A stretch of 64,000 nucleotides of DNA from Methanomassiliicoccales archaeon (GCA_036504055.1 DASXVU010000003.1:30038-94037); one strand, 5' to 3'; numbered from the stretch's first letter, positions 18,061 to 26,763 are shown. Program-made: numbers and translations. Notes: a model not told the origin generated them from the sequence alone.

Positions 18061-18687
18061 TCAGAACTTTATCAGTGTGGTTATCGAGCTGTACAGGAAA
18101 TACATAGCAAAGAAGATCATGATGATCGCAGCGGCCATGATGAGGTATTCATGCCATCTACGATTCCATAGTCCCTTGGATCGGAAGACCGTCGTGGCCA
18201 CGAAATGGTTCCATCCGAGGTCGACGGCCAGATGGGTGATGATGAACATAGGGAGGATGATGAGCCCATAACCGATGGCTGTCGTGACGAGCGTGGCGCC
18301 GACCGTTGCCCACCAGAAGACCCAGTAAGGATTAGTGATGGTGGTGACCATGCCGGTCGTGAAAGAGCCCTGGCCGTCATCCCTCTCCTGTACGATGGCC
18401 TTCCTGGCCCTGAACTCGGACACTCCCATGTACATCAGGATGGCGCCCCCGATCAGCGCGATGTATGCGAATACGGTCTGGTCCTTCAGGACGAGGTCGA
18501 ACCCCAGGAAGATCGCGACGATCAGCGGCACCTCGATAGCGGCATGCCCTGCGGTCACCTTGATCCCCGCCCTCGGGTCATTGTAGCTCTTGGCAATGGT
18601 GGCCGCGAACAACGGACCGGGCATGAATGCTCCGGAGACCGTGATGACGGCGACGGACGCCAGGAATACCAGGGCCGATTCTTCCAT
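18061..18687 (-). CDS. LysE/RhtB-family exporter
   Basis: This 208-residue membrane protein has about six hydrophobic segments and LysE-superfamily features: an N-terminal SGAFMPGPLFAATIA helix and a central TNPYWVFWWATVG motif. Family members export amino acids or related metabolites. ATG 18687 is used; TTG 18699 four codons earlier is also open and no strong ribosome binding site distinguishes them. It stands alone, converging with the winged-helix gene. The transported substrate cannot be predicted. Confidence 0.85.
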   Translation of the reverse strand: MEESALVFLASVAVITVSGAFMPGPLFAATIAKSYNDPRAGIKVTAGHAAIEVPLIVAIFLGFDLVLKDQTVFAYIALIGGAILMYMGVSEFRARKAIVQERDDGQGSFTTGMVTTITNPYWVFWWATVGATLVTTAIGYGLIILPMFIITHLAVDLGWNHFVATTVFRSKGLWNRRWHEYLIMAAAIIMIFFAMYFLYSSITTLIKF

Positions 18688-18891
18688 GGATATTGCCAAC
18701 TAAGGTCACGCTCATATTTCAAAGTTGATTTTATGACATCTACATGACCGAAATGGGGAGCACTGAGTCAATCCAGGAGGCTAGTGTTCATTAACAATCC
18801 GGTTTGCCCATTTTCGGCATCTTGGAGACCATTCTCGTAAAATGGAATCGTTGCGCATTCAATTAATAAATGGAATCAGGTTCATCGCGGC

Positions 18892-20142
18892 ATGCAGCGC
18901 CAGCCGGCCTCCTCGCTCGACCTCTTCACCGATTCGGTCCGTTTGATGGGCGATGCCACCATGATCGCTGTGATGGAGTTCGATCGCCGTTTGGACATGG
19001 GAAGGCTGTTCAAGGCATCCTCTCAATGCAACGACGTCTTCCCTATCCTGGGCTCGAAGCTGGTCCGTGGGCGCGGTCCAGCATATTGGGACCTCCAACA
19101 AAGGCAAGACAGTGACGAGATATTCTCAGTGAATTTCATCGAGGAGCGGGATTATCGCTGTCATGTTCCCTTGGCGATCGACCCATACGGAAATGCGCAG
19201 TCCAAGATCCGCCTTCTTCGCACCCCCGACCGGGACGTGATCGTCATCAACCTTGCCCACGCGGCTGCTGACGGGTTCGGCCTGATGGTGCTGGCGAACA
19301 TGCTTCTGCAGGCATATCTCGATCCCTCCTCGGTTCCCAGATGCTCCACCGGCCTTCCAGTCAGAGACACTCTATGGACAGCAGGTCTCCTCGACATGTG
19401 CGACTCATCCAAGGATGCGGCTGAAATGAACACTTCCATGTGGCCATCGATCTGCGGACGTTCCCGAGAACCGTCACTGTATCATAGAGCGGTGATACCT
19501 CCTGGTGAGGTTCAACTCATCAAAGAGGCGACGAACGCCTGTGGAGGCACGATCAATGACATGCTATTGTCCGCCTACTTCCTCTCGATGAGCGACATGA
19601 CCGGTAACCAGGGACCTCAGACCATTTCTTTCCCGGTCAACCTCAGGCAGCACCTGACCGATTGCCAAAGGATCATGAGCAATCAGGCGGCCAATGTCTC
19701 TTTCAGCATCCGAAGGGAGCCAGGGGACAGGACGGAGGCTATATTGTCCAAGGTCGTCAGGGAGACGAGGCGCCTGAAGATGGGCATGGTGGGGATCAAG
19801 GAGCAGGTCGCGTTCGACCGATTCTGCGATCCAGAGGGCAATGCCGTCCACCGCATGGTCGAGGCGATGGCAAACAAACAGAACGAAGGTATATCCAACG
19901 TCTTCATCTCGAACCCCGGATGGTTCTCGCTCCCGGCGGTCGATGGACTCCGGGATGCCTACGTTTGCTATCCTGGCTCGCTCATGCCCTCTACCTGTTT
20001 CGTCGTCTCCACGTTCCGAGGGTCGATGTCTGTGTCGATGGGCTATCAGAACGAGGACGAGCCGAGGGAGGCCACTAGACGAGCGATCGAAGGTCTGGTC
20101 GAGCATCTGCCCCTCGATTGCTCGAAGGTAGGTTTCGTTTAG
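18892..20142 (+). CDS. Condensation/acyltransferase-superfamily protein
   Basis: This 416-residue cytoplasmic protein has the HxxxDG-type motif (AHAAADGFG at about residues 119-127) of CoA-dependent acyltransferases and peptide condensation domains, related to PapA and alcohol acetyltransferases. The second conserved zone, PVNLRQHL near residue 250, fits the N-R element seen at the active-site floor in this superfamily. The first His of HHxxxDG is Ala here, which occurs in some active members. ATG 18892 lies 28 nt after a TATA-like ATTAATAAAT. There are no carrier-protein or other biosynthetic genes around it; acyl donor and acceptor are unknown. Confidence 0.75.
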   Translation: MQRQPASSLDLFTDSVRLMGDATMIAVMEFDRRLDMGRLFKASSQCNDVFPILGSKLVRGRGPAYWDLQQRQDSDEIFSVNFIEERDYRCHVPLAIDPYGNAQSKIRLLRTPDRDVIVINLAHAAADGFGLMVLANMLLQAYLDPSSVPRCSTGLPVRDTLWTAGLLDMCDSSKDAAEMNTSMWPSICGRSREPSLYHRAVIPPGEVQLIKEATNACGGTINDMLLSAYFLSMSDMTGNQGPQTISFPVNLRQHLTDCQRIMSNQAANVSFSIRREPGDRTEAILSKVVRETRRLKMGMVGIKEQVAFDRFCDPEGNAVHRMVEAMANKQNEGISNVFISNPGWFSLPAVDGLRDAYVCYPGSLMPSTCFVVSTFRGSMSVSMGYQNEDEPREATRRAIEGLVEHLPLDCSKVGFV

Positions 20143-20165
20143 ATGGTCCTGCCTAATCAAATTGA

Positions 20166-20801
20166 CTAAGCGTACCACTTCTCGCACCGGTCTATGTAGC
20201 TGACCGGATCGATCTCCCTGACTGTGGCGGTGTCCACGTCGATGATCTGAACGCTATGGATGCGGGAGTTCAGTATCTCGTCCATGGAGACCGGCGGTCT
20301 GGTGTAGTACATGTCGCAATAACGCTTTATCCATGTCAGTTCCTCATCGGAACGCGTGCGGGGGGGCCTGACGAAGAACCGTGGGACGGGCATGATGTAA
20401 TGCGGCGGGGCTGCCAGGCTGAACTTGTGGCAGTGGTTGCTATAACGGGCGATCTTGCTCGCGATCCTGGCCCTGATATAGTCCATGGGGTCGAGGGCAT
20501 GCGCCGGTGGGACGAAACCGGTCTCCACTTCGACGATCAGGGTCCCTTCCCCCTTGACCGCATAGACATCGCAGCTCAGCCCCGAGTCCAGAACATGTTC
20601 CAGGTCCACGTCGAATCCGTCGGAGACGAGGAACTTGGCCACGATGAGTTCCAGCACGGAGTGGTTTATCTTGAGCAGGTTCTTTTCCCGTAGCTCGACC
20701 AACCGTTCCTCGAGCTTTGTCATGCTCTCCGCCACGTTCGGCTCCGCGTCCTTCACGAGACGTGCGATCAAGGACTCAAGGTCCTCCGAGAACTTGTCCA
20801 C
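20166..20801 (-). CDS. PD-(D/E)XK-like nuclease-fold protein
   Basis: This 211-residue protein has an N-terminal helical, coiled-coil-like region (residues 1-45). A core follows where Asp in SGLSCDVYAV, a turn, then TLIVEVETG gives the D-x(n)-ExE arrangement of the PD-(D/E)XK nuclease fold. A C-terminal basic and aromatic region follows. I infer a nuclease-like fold; activity is not demonstrated and the usual lysine is replaced in the ExE motif. It begins at GTG 20801 after GGTGA. It converges with the acyltransferase gene and lies just after the RAM-domain gene on the same strand. Confidence 0.55.
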   Translation of the reverse strand: MDKFSEDLESLIARLVKDAEPNVAESMTKLEERLVELREKNLLKINHSVLELIVAKFLVSDGFDVDLEHVLDSGLSCDVYAVKGEGTLIVEVETGFVPPAHALDPMDYIRARIASKIARYSNHCHKFSLAAPPHYIMPVPRFFVRPPRTRSDEELTWIKRYCDMYYTRPPVSMDEILNSRIHSVQIIDVDTATVREIDPVSYIDRCEKWYA

Positions 20802-20845
20802 TCATTCACCTGCTCTAACTTTGATTTCCCGTATGTCTCATTCGG

Positions 20846-21091
20846 TCATGTTCTTTTGTATTCCCGGCTGATGATAAGGGTAAGGGACGAGCGCACATAT
20901 GGGACCTGCCGTATCCGGCTCATGATCATCGTGTCGAACTCCTCATTCGTTTTGGCGGAGACCTTGGCCACGATGTCATAGACACCGTAGACCACATGGG
21001 AGGACTCCACGCCAGGTATCATGCTGATGGCCTCCGCCACCTCGTTCTCCTTGCCGATGTCCGTTGTCAGGATGACCATCGCGCTTGGCAT
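20846..21091 (-). CDS. Lrp/AsnC-type RAM-domain protein without HTH
   Basis: This 81-residue protein consists only of the regulation-of-amino-acid-metabolism (RAM) domain of Lrp/AsnC regulators: AMVILTTDIGKENEVAEAI, VVYGVYDIVAKVSA and the closing strand SSLTLIISREY. There is no DNA-binding domain, as in stand-alone RAM proteins of archaea that bind amino acids and may pair with full-length Lrp proteins. The start is ATG 21091. The regulator or enzyme it acts on is not identifiable here. Confidence 0.88.
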   Translation of the reverse strand: MPSAMVILTTDIGKENEVAEAISMIPGVESSHVVYGVYDIVAKVSAKTNEEFDTMIMSRIRQVPYVRSSLTLIISREYKRT

Positions 21092-21176
21092 GTTGATCGG
21101 TAATATTACACTACCGCGGGGGCATCAAACTTGCTATCGCATCTTACCGATCTCATCCTTACAAAAGAAGTGGAAT

Positions 21177-21869
21177 TCACCGGTTGGTGGAGAAGCCGGA
21201 CCTGTTCAATGATATCCGGAGCCCTTCTATGATCACATAGAGTCCCCAATCGAACAGCTCTTCTGCGGTCATCTTTTTCCGTTGATCTATGACCTCCCCT
21301 ATCATCTTCCACTCTGGGAACTGCTCGGATTTCGATTCGATGATTTCCTCCTGCTCAAGACCGGATCCCGGTTCGGGTGGCTGGCTTTGTTCTTCGATCA
21401 CATATCCCCAGACGTAATTGATGACCGTCTCGGATGCCAGGCTGGCATGTAGGAGGTCAAATCCTGCATCGTTCAGAACCTGTGTGGATATGGTCTTGAG
21501 CCTCACCATGGCCTTCGAGCGGAAAGTCGCACCGGCCACGATGCGGGCCCCTTCCCGATGCGATAGCATCGCCTGGCGCAAGGAGTGTGCTGTAACGGCC
21601 AACCATTCTGCCCAGGCGTCTTTGTCTGGTGGGGCGGTAAGGTCCTCAAAGCCGCAGTCCTTCAGGATGGCCTGCGCCATGTCATCGATGATGTCCGATT
21701 TGTCCCTGAAATGCCAATATAACGCCGGTGCCTGGACTCCGAGCCTGGAAGCGATCTGGCGCAAGGTAACGCGTTCCAGTCCCTCCTCGTCGAGTATCTC
21801 CAGGCCCGCCCTCACCACGGCCTCCGGTTCTAGGTGCGGGGCCTTGGGATTCGATCGTTCTCTCATCAT
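21177..21869 (-). CDS. TetR-family transcription repressor
   Basis: This 230-residue protein begins with a TetR DNA-binding domain (VVRAGLEILDEEGLERVTLR, then QIASRLGVQAPALYWHFRDK at about residues 36-55). A longer ligand-binding domain follows that resembles the TetR class-1 C-terminal domain. Start ATG 21869 is preferred; an adjacent ATG at 21866 is possible. It is divergent from an ABC-2 export operon and the shared intergenic region has three operator-like repeats, so it very likely represses that exporter until a hydrophobic compound binds. Confidence 0.92.
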   Translation of the reverse strand: MMRERSNPKAPHLEPEAVVRAGLEILDEEGLERVTLRQIASRLGVQAPALYWHFRDKSDIIDDMAQAILKDCGFEDLTAPPDKDAWAEWLAVTAHSLRQAMLSHREGARIVAGATFRSKAMVRLKTISTQVLNDAGFDLLHASLASETVINYVWGYVIEEQSQPPEPGSGLEQEEIIESKSEQFPEWKMIGEVIDQRKKMTAEELFDWGLYVIIEGLRISLNRSGFSTNR

Positions 21870-21888
21870 AAGACAATGGGTCGAAAGG

Positions 21889-21898
21889 TATATAAAAT
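21889..21898. promoter_or_regulatory. Single central TATA box between tetR and the ABC operon
   Basis: TATATAAAAT is centred about 24-28 nt from both the tetR ATG and the ABC ATG. A purine-rich BRE-like CGAAAGG lies on its left, favouring plus-strand transcription. Both genes would then be leaderless or nearly so. Confidence 0.5.
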
Positions 21899-21949
21899 TG
21901 AACATCCTTAAGTCAATTTAATGATGTTAAATCAGATTAATGATGTTAA
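21899..21949. repeat. Three 13-nt operator-like repeats at 19-nt spacing
   Basis: Copies at 21899-21911, 21918-21930 and 21937-21949 share the form T(T/G)AA-N5-TTAA. The last two are identical (TTAATGATGTTAA) and the first resembles their reverse complement. Start-to-start spacing is exactly 19 nt, close to two helical turns, so dimers would bind on one face. The block covers the predicted start point of the ABC operon and is the likely TetR binding region. Confidence 0.6.
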
Positions 21950-22934
21950 TGATAAGACAATGGGCAAAGACCGCAAGGGAACACAGCCAGTGATCCACGT
22001 CGAGAACCTGGGCAAGCGTTACCGTAATTCCGAAAAGGCAGCGGTGGACGGGGTTAGCTTCGACGTGGCCCAGGGGGAGTTCTTCGCGTTCCTTGGGCCG
22101 AACGGAGCGGGAAAGACAACGACCATCTCCATCCTGACCACCACCCTCACGAAAACGAGCGGAGTGGTGCGCATTGCCGGTTATGACATGGACAAGCAAC
22201 AGAAAGAGATCCGGAAGAACATCGGGATCGTCTTCCAGAATCCAAGCCTGGATGCCAACCTGACCGCCGAGGAGAACATCCGCTTCCATGTGAGCCTATA
22301 TGGTGTCTATGGGTACCGGCCGAGCTTCCGCCTGATGTCCAAGGAATACCAAGATAGGGTATTGGAGCTCGCCAAGGTCCTGGGACTTGACCAGGACATC
22401 TTCGACCAGGTCAAGACCTACTCTGGAGGCATGAAGCGGAAGCTGGAGATAATCCGCAGCCTGATGCACAAGCCGAAGGTGCTATTCCTTGACGAGCCTT
22501 CGCAGGGGCTCGACGCCGTCAGCCGGAGATCTCTGTGGAACTATCTCCGGACGGTGCATAAGGACGAGAACATGACGATCTTCCTGACCACCCACTACAT
22601 TGAGGAGGCCGAAGGGGCCGATAGGGTATGCATCGTGAATCACGGCAAGGTGCTCTTCAACGGGACACCGGAGGCGATGAAGGACCTGATGGTCGACAGA
22701 TATGTCATACTGGACGCCGAGGACAGACAGTCTCTCAGGGCTTGCCTGGAACGTTTCGAAACAGAAATCGCCGAGGACGGTAGTCTGAAGGTCCGGTTCA
22801 CCGACGGCACCCCGCAGGCGATACTCTCGCAGATCAAGGTCCCATTGTCGTTGATGCGGATGCACACCCCTTCGCTCGAAGAGGCCTACATCGATCTGGT
22901 CAGCCACGATGGAGATGACGCGGAGGTGTTCTGA
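21921..22934 (+). CDS. ABC-2 type exporter, ATP-binding subunit
   Basis: This 337-residue ATPase has Walker A GPNGAGKTTT (about residues 57-66), the signature TYSGGMKRKLEI, Walker B KVLFLDEPSQGLD and the H-loop THYIEEAE. A C-terminal extension is typical of DrrA/CcmA-type drug or lipid exporters. ATG 21921 lies about 28 nt past the TATA box; ATG 21960 (MGKDRKG) is an alternative that would leave the operator repeats in a short leader. It overlaps the permease start by 1 nt. It is regulated by the divergent TetR protein. Confidence 0.93.
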   Translation: MMLNQINDVNDKTMGKDRKGTQPVIHVENLGKRYRNSEKAAVDGVSFDVAQGEFFAFLGPNGAGKTTTISILTTTLTKTSGVVRIAGYDMDKQQKEIRKNIGIVFQNPSLDANLTAEENIRFHVSLYGVYGYRPSFRLMSKEYQDRVLELAKVLGLDQDIFDQVKTYSGGMKRKLEIIRSLMHKPKVLFLDEPSQGLDAVSRRSLWNYLRTVHKDENMTIFLTTHYIEEAEGADRVCIVNHGKVLFNGTPEAMKDLMVDRYVILDAEDRQSLRACLERFETEIAEDGSLKVRFTDGTPQAILSQIKVPLSLMRMHTPSLEEAYIDLVSHDGDDAEVF

Positions 22935-23728
22935 TGTCGCTCTCGAACGAGTTCAATGCCGTAGCTGCGATATGTGCCCGGGACATAACGCGTTTCTTCA
23001 GGGACTGGAAGAGCAATATTTTCATGAGCATTTTCTTCCCGGCCGTGTTCCTTGGCATGCTTGGAAGCGCCATCGGACAGAACATGGGAGCAGGGCTAGG
23101 TTACGACTTCATGCAGTTCGTTCTTCTGGGAATGGTGGCCGGTCTGGCCATCATGTTCTCGGCAAATACTGTGACCGGCCTCGTGGAGGAAAGAGAGACC
23201 GGGTTCACACAGGAGATCTTCGTCTCACCGGTTTCGAGATACTCGATCATCATCGGCAAGATGGTGGGCAGCAGCATCATCAGTATGGTGGCGGTCGCGG
23301 CCACCATCCTTATAGGAATAGCCATAGGGATAAACATCAGTCTGGACGGTGTTGGGCTCATACTACTGGTCATCCCGGTGGTTTTCCTGCTGGGTAGCGC
23401 ATTCGGCGTCCTGGTAAGCGGCATCTTCAGTTCGAGCCCGAAGACAGCCGGTCAGGCCGTAATGATGTTCATGTTCCCCCAGTTGTTCCTATCCGGGGCG
23501 CTCATACCGGTGGCGAGCTCGACCGGGGTGATCGACGTCCTGGTCCATCTGATGCCCGCCACATATGTGGTGGACCTCATGAGAGGTGTCTTCTACTGGG
23601 GGAGCCCGACATACAACCAAGTCGTCCTTTACAGCCCATGGATAGATCTGACCGTCACCGTGATCATTTCTCTCGGACTCTTTGTCGCAGGGACGTATTT
23701 GTTCGCACGGAGCGAGCGGAACCGGTGA
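22934..23728 (+). CDS. ABC-2 type exporter, permease subunit
   Basis: This 264-residue membrane protein has six hydrophobic segments and ABC-2 permease hallmarks, including the cytoplasmic EERETGFTQEIFVSPVSRY loop and the LFLSGALIP segment before the last helices. It pairs with the preceding ATPase gene, with which it overlaps at the stop/start. The complex probably exports a drug-like or lipid-like compound. There is no gene in the 118 nt after it, where the SdpI-like gene converges. Confidence 0.93.
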   Translation: MSLSNEFNAVAAICARDITRFFRDWKSNIFMSIFFPAVFLGMLGSAIGQNMGAGLGYDFMQFVLLGMVAGLAIMFSANTVTGLVEERETGFTQEIFVSPVSRYSIIIGKMVGSSIISMVAVAATILIGIAIGINISLDGVGLILLVIPVVFLLGSAFGVLVSGIFSSSPKTAGQAVMMFMFPQLFLSGALIPVASSTGVIDVLVHLMPATYVVDLMRGVFYWGSPTYNQVVLYSPWIDLTVTVIISLGLFVAGTYLFARSERNR

Positions 23729-23846
23729 TCGTTTCCATCCCTCTTAGGGATCATTATCCGGCCGACCAAACCCTCAAAAACCCTTTGATCCCTATTTCAA
23801 CGATCGGTTCTTGTCCTATGCTCACCCGATCAACCAAACGTTCCGA

Positions 23847-24203
23847 TCAGTTGTCGTCAAGGGTTCTGGAGTAGTGGAGGATCAGGAGCACAGGTATGAT
23901 AAGCACAATCAAAGGCATGAACGCGAACAGACCGAACAACAGCTCGTTGCTGTTGAACTGGACGAAGAATGTCGCGGCGCCGATAATGGCCAATACCGAT
24001 GACCAGATGAGAAGTTGTTCTCCGCCGTACTGGTTCAACAGATACCAGTTCTTTTCTGAGGTGTAGCTCTTCCTGAGCCTGACACCATAGACATGGTTCA
24101 TGGCCACCTTCCCGTTCTTGAGAGGGATCGATATGCCCATCAGAATAAGGCCGATGGAGACGAACATTATCCCAAAGATGATGTTCACAGCTTCCATGTT
24201 CAC
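23847..24203 (-). CDS. SdpI/YhfL-like small membrane protein
   Basis: This 118-residue protein has three hydrophobic segments. A conserved soluble loop after the first helix (NHVYGVRLRKSYTSEKNWYL) matches the N-x2-YGIR-x-W pattern of SdpI-related proteins. In Bacillus, SdpI gives immunity to a toxin; most relatives have no tested role. The start is GTG 24203 or ATG 24197 with AGGAG upstream. Convergent with the ABC exporter. No support for a toxin gene nearby. Confidence 0.8.
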   Translation of the reverse strand: MNMEAVNIIFGIMFVSIGLILMGISIPLKNGKVAMNHVYGVRLRKSYTSEKNWYLLNQYGGEQLLIWSSVLAIIGAATFFVQFNSNELLFGLFAFMPLIVLIIPVLLILHYSRTLDDN

Positions 24204-24422
24204 GCGGGCTCCTCTAGATTATTACGATGTATCGAGGTACCCAATATTTACTGGATGTGGGCGATGGGACCGGGCCTTGAATGGTCTAGAAAGAGACAGG
24301 ATCGGACAGATGTCTTCAGAATTGCCGTCTACCAAGAGCCACGCTTGCTGCCCGGCCTTCAAAGGAAACTTCCCCACGTCGTCTTCGTATCGGCAGCTTC
24401 ATTACAACCACTTCCTATTCCC

Positions 24423-24575
24423 TTACGCTCCAGGCTCGAACACGTCGCGGATGGTCCCGGTCTCGACGGACACCACAAACCCATAGCCATTGGATTCGAT
24501 CTGGTGCGCCACCGTCAGCGAGTAGGGGAGTCCCACGAACTTGCTCTTCATCACGTTTAGAGACTTCTTCTTCAT
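24423..24575 (-). CDS. Short basic hypothetical protein
   Basis: This 50-residue frame from ATG 24575 has a fine ribosome binding site (GGTGAGATTGAA). It begins MKKKSLNVMKSKFVGLPYSL and ends with a beta-rich segment GFVVSVETGTIRDVF. A longer frame extends to 24731 but its upstream part looks random. The region 24204-24422 before the SdpI-like gene has no gene I can support. Function unknown. Confidence 0.5.
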   Translation of the reverse strand: MKKKSLNVMKSKFVGLPYSLTVAHQIESNGYGFVVSVETGTIRDVFEPGA

Positions 24576-24985
24576 TTCAATCTCACCGATATTCTTTATC
24601 ACCGCATAGTGGCAAAGCCTTCTAGCGCGGTAAGGAACACTTATCGCCGGATGAGAAATAACCCTAATGTCGTCCGATCGGCAAATCGTTCTTGCTCTGT
24701 CCCGTTCGCTACATAGATGCAACGAAATCATAACGTCCCGACGGTTATCTCCACCCCATCCTTCTCCGTTGACATGACCAAACCTTTAAGCAAAAGCCAG
24801 TCATGACATCGGACATAGGGGACTCCGGCAGAGCAAGCTTGGAGATGAAGAGAAGAGGGTCAGCTGATCCGAAAGGATATGATGAGCCCTATGAGTGCCG
24901 ATCCAACGCCGGTCCCTTATCTGTCTGGGCTCATCTTCATGTCCGATTTTGGACATATACCTACCAAAATCAAATAACAAATGGT
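24576..24985. other. 410-nt gap without a supported gene
   Basis: The plus-strand frame starting at 24803 overlaps rusA and lacks a ribosome binding site. A TATA-like CCTTTAAGC occurs near 24782. A perfect inverted repeat ATGTCC-N6-GGACAT is at 24939-24956, about 30 nt beyond the rusA stop; it has no T-run on either side, so it is not a classical terminator. An unrecognised small RNA cannot be ruled out. Confidence 0.4.
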
Positions 24986-25519
24986 CTATTGGAGCCTGGT
25001 GACCTTGATGTTCAGGCCTGGCGGTTGGTTGCCATCACCGTAACATTTGCTGGCGGTGATCGAGACCACCAACGCATCATCCGGTATCAGCACGTCGGTT
25101 ATTCCGTCCAGGACGGCCCTTATCAGTTTATCCAGATCGGGGCGTTTGGTGTTCAGCTTGTATTTCTTGGGAGTGCTCTTCGGCTTAGTGAAAACGAAGT
25201 GCAGCTGAACGTCATAACCCTGTCGCCGGTCATCGGAGAAGAACGTGCAAGATCGTGATTCATCCGCGCATTGCGCCTCGTGGGCTATGCGTTCCCTCCA
25301 GCGGTTGGTGTTCTTGTTGCCGTGTGTGGTCACCACGCGGTTCAGCTTCTTGATGTAGAACGATTTGGTGGAACCCTGTGGCACCGGTTCACCGCCCACG
25401 AAGAACTCTACCATGTCAAGGTCATCCACTGGGGGCGAATCTTCCGGATGGTCTTCCACTGGACTACGGTCGTAGCCGGAAAATTCATCCATTACGCCTT
25501 CGGTCGACTCCAAATGCAT
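24986..25519 (-). CDS. rusA: RusA-family Holliday junction resolvase
   Basis: This 177-residue protein matches RusA endodeoxyribonucleases: FFVGGEPVPQGSTKSF at about 38-53, then the acidic active site RPDLDKLIRAVLDGITDV with PDDALVV following. The motif aspartates fit the catalytic residues of RusA, which resolves four-way junctions as a dimer. Residues 1-35 are an acidic extension not seen in the family core. RusA genes usually come from phages and are uncommon in archaea, which normally use Hjc. It follows the GT-C-like gene by 32 nt on the same strand. Confidence 0.88.
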   Translation of the reverse strand: MHLESTEGVMDEFSGYDRSPVEDHPEDSPPVDDLDMVEFFVGGEPVPQGSTKSFYIKKLNRVVTTHGNKNTNRWRERIAHEAQCADESRSCTFFSDDRRQGYDVQLHFVFTKPKSTPKKYKLNTKRPDLDKLIRAVLDGITDVLIPDDALVVSITASKCYGDGNQPPGLNIKVTRLQ

Positions 25520-25551
25520 CCCAGACCGGAAATGTATTTTGTAGTTAATAA

Positions 25552-26763
25552 TTATTTGTCTGAAATTGGCAATACTGGTCCTTTACGTTCGAAGAACACA
25601 CGCTCTTTGCGTGCCTTGATGAAGGTGTCGATGAGGAAGATGTTGCCGATCATGACCAACAGGAACCCGATGAACCAGGAGCCGGGAAAATCTATCGTCG
25701 GACGACTGGAGGCGTGCTCGGCGAAGAGGACCGTCAGCCCCAGCGGGAGATATGACAGGAAGCACCTGACAAGGATCTTCCTGTTGGTCGCTCCCCACGC
25801 CAGCAGCAACGCGACGATCATCAGGTAGTAGCCCAGGTGGATCTTCGGGTAGAACAGGAAGAACACCATCATGACGATGAAGCAGCCTTCCCAAAAGGTG
25901 GTCGTGTCCCTCTTTCTGTAGACATAGTAGCTGGCGCCGGCGATCGTTACCAAAGTCATGATGACCCCGATCGTCCCAGGCAGCGTATATCCGCCCAGGT
26001 CCCAGAAGTGCCATGCGCTCATGCCGCCGGTCTGTGCATTCTTGTCCTGAAGGAGATAGTATGACGGGAAGCTGAGGAACTTGTCCGGTGCGATGATCAA
26101 GAAAGGCACGATGACCGCGGCCATGATCAACGCTGTGATCCCGAACATCTTCCAGGCATCCTTCCTGGTCGGCGCCTTGATCAGGAACACCATGTAGATG
26201 ATACCGTTGAAGAACTTCGTCCATATACCGATCGTTTCCACCAGCACCGACGTTTTAAGACGACCCAGGACGAAGATGAACAAAGGAAGCAGGAAGACCA
26301 GGGTGGTTATCGCCTCGTCCTGCACGCCGAACGGTGAGTCGATCAACGGATAGGGCAAGAACATGAAGGCCATTCCGGCGATGAACGCCGCTTGTTCGTC
26401 ATAGCGGCGCAGGAAAACATAGAACGAGATACCGGTGAAGATGCTCCAGAGCGAAAAATACAGCGCGTATTGGTACGACTCCCCGCCCACCAGCTGAGCT
26501 GGGACCATGATGTAATCGATGATCGGCGGCGACTCCATGGAGAAATCCTTGTAAGGGATCTGGCCATTGAGGATCGCGGACGTGCGGTTGCGGTAGAAGT
26601 TGATGTCGTCGTTGATCGGCACGTTGGGGTCGTGCTTGATCACCGTCTCGTTAACGGCGATAAGCGAGCCGTAGAGCACCAGGCCGATGACCAGCATCAC
26701 TGCTACCTTCTGCAGCGGGGTCATCCGGCCGATGCGCTTCAGGACGCACTTCCCCAATTCCAT
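25552..26763 (-). CDS. GT-C-like polytopic membrane protein
   Basis: This 403-residue protein has about ten or eleven hydrophobic segments. A short acidic stretch (PINDDINFYRNR) in the first external loop resembles the catalytic Asp-containing loop of GT-C glycosyltransferases that use lipid-linked sugars, such as mannosyltransferases. The family assignment is based on this layout and is tentative. It begins 15 nt after the aspS stop, so it is probably cotranscribed with aspS. It may act in glycolipid or glycoprotein assembly on the outer membrane face. Confidence 0.65.
   Translation of the reverse strand: MELGKCVLKRIGRMTPLQKVAVMLVIGLVLYGSLIAVNETVIKHDPNVPINDDINFYRNRTSAILNGQIPYKDFSMESPPIIDYIMVPAQLVGGESYQYALYFSLWSIFTGISFYVFLRRYDEQAAFIAGMAFMFLPYPLIDSPFGVQDEAITTLVFLLPLFIFVLGRLKTSVLVETIGIWTKFFNGIIYMVFLIKAPTRKDAWKMFGITALIMAAVIVPFLIIAPDKFLSFPSYYLLQDKNAQTGGMSAWHFWDLGGYTLPGTIGVIMTLVTIAGASYYVYRKRDTTTFWEGCFIVMMVFFLFYPKIHLGYYLMIVALLLAWGATNRKILVRCFLSYLPLGLTVLFAEHASSRPTIDFPGSWFIGFLLVMIGNIFLIDTFIKARKERVFFERKGPVLPISDK

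Noticed and set aside
24808..24930. Possible C/D-box small RNA (GATGAAG, CTGA and ATGATGA-like boxes)
   Set aside because: The final D box is absent and box spacing is irregular; short boxes like these arise by chance.
24803..25258. Plus-strand 151-codon frame overlapping rusA
   Set aside because: No RBS, TATA spacing is wrong, and the opposite strand carries a recognisable RusA.
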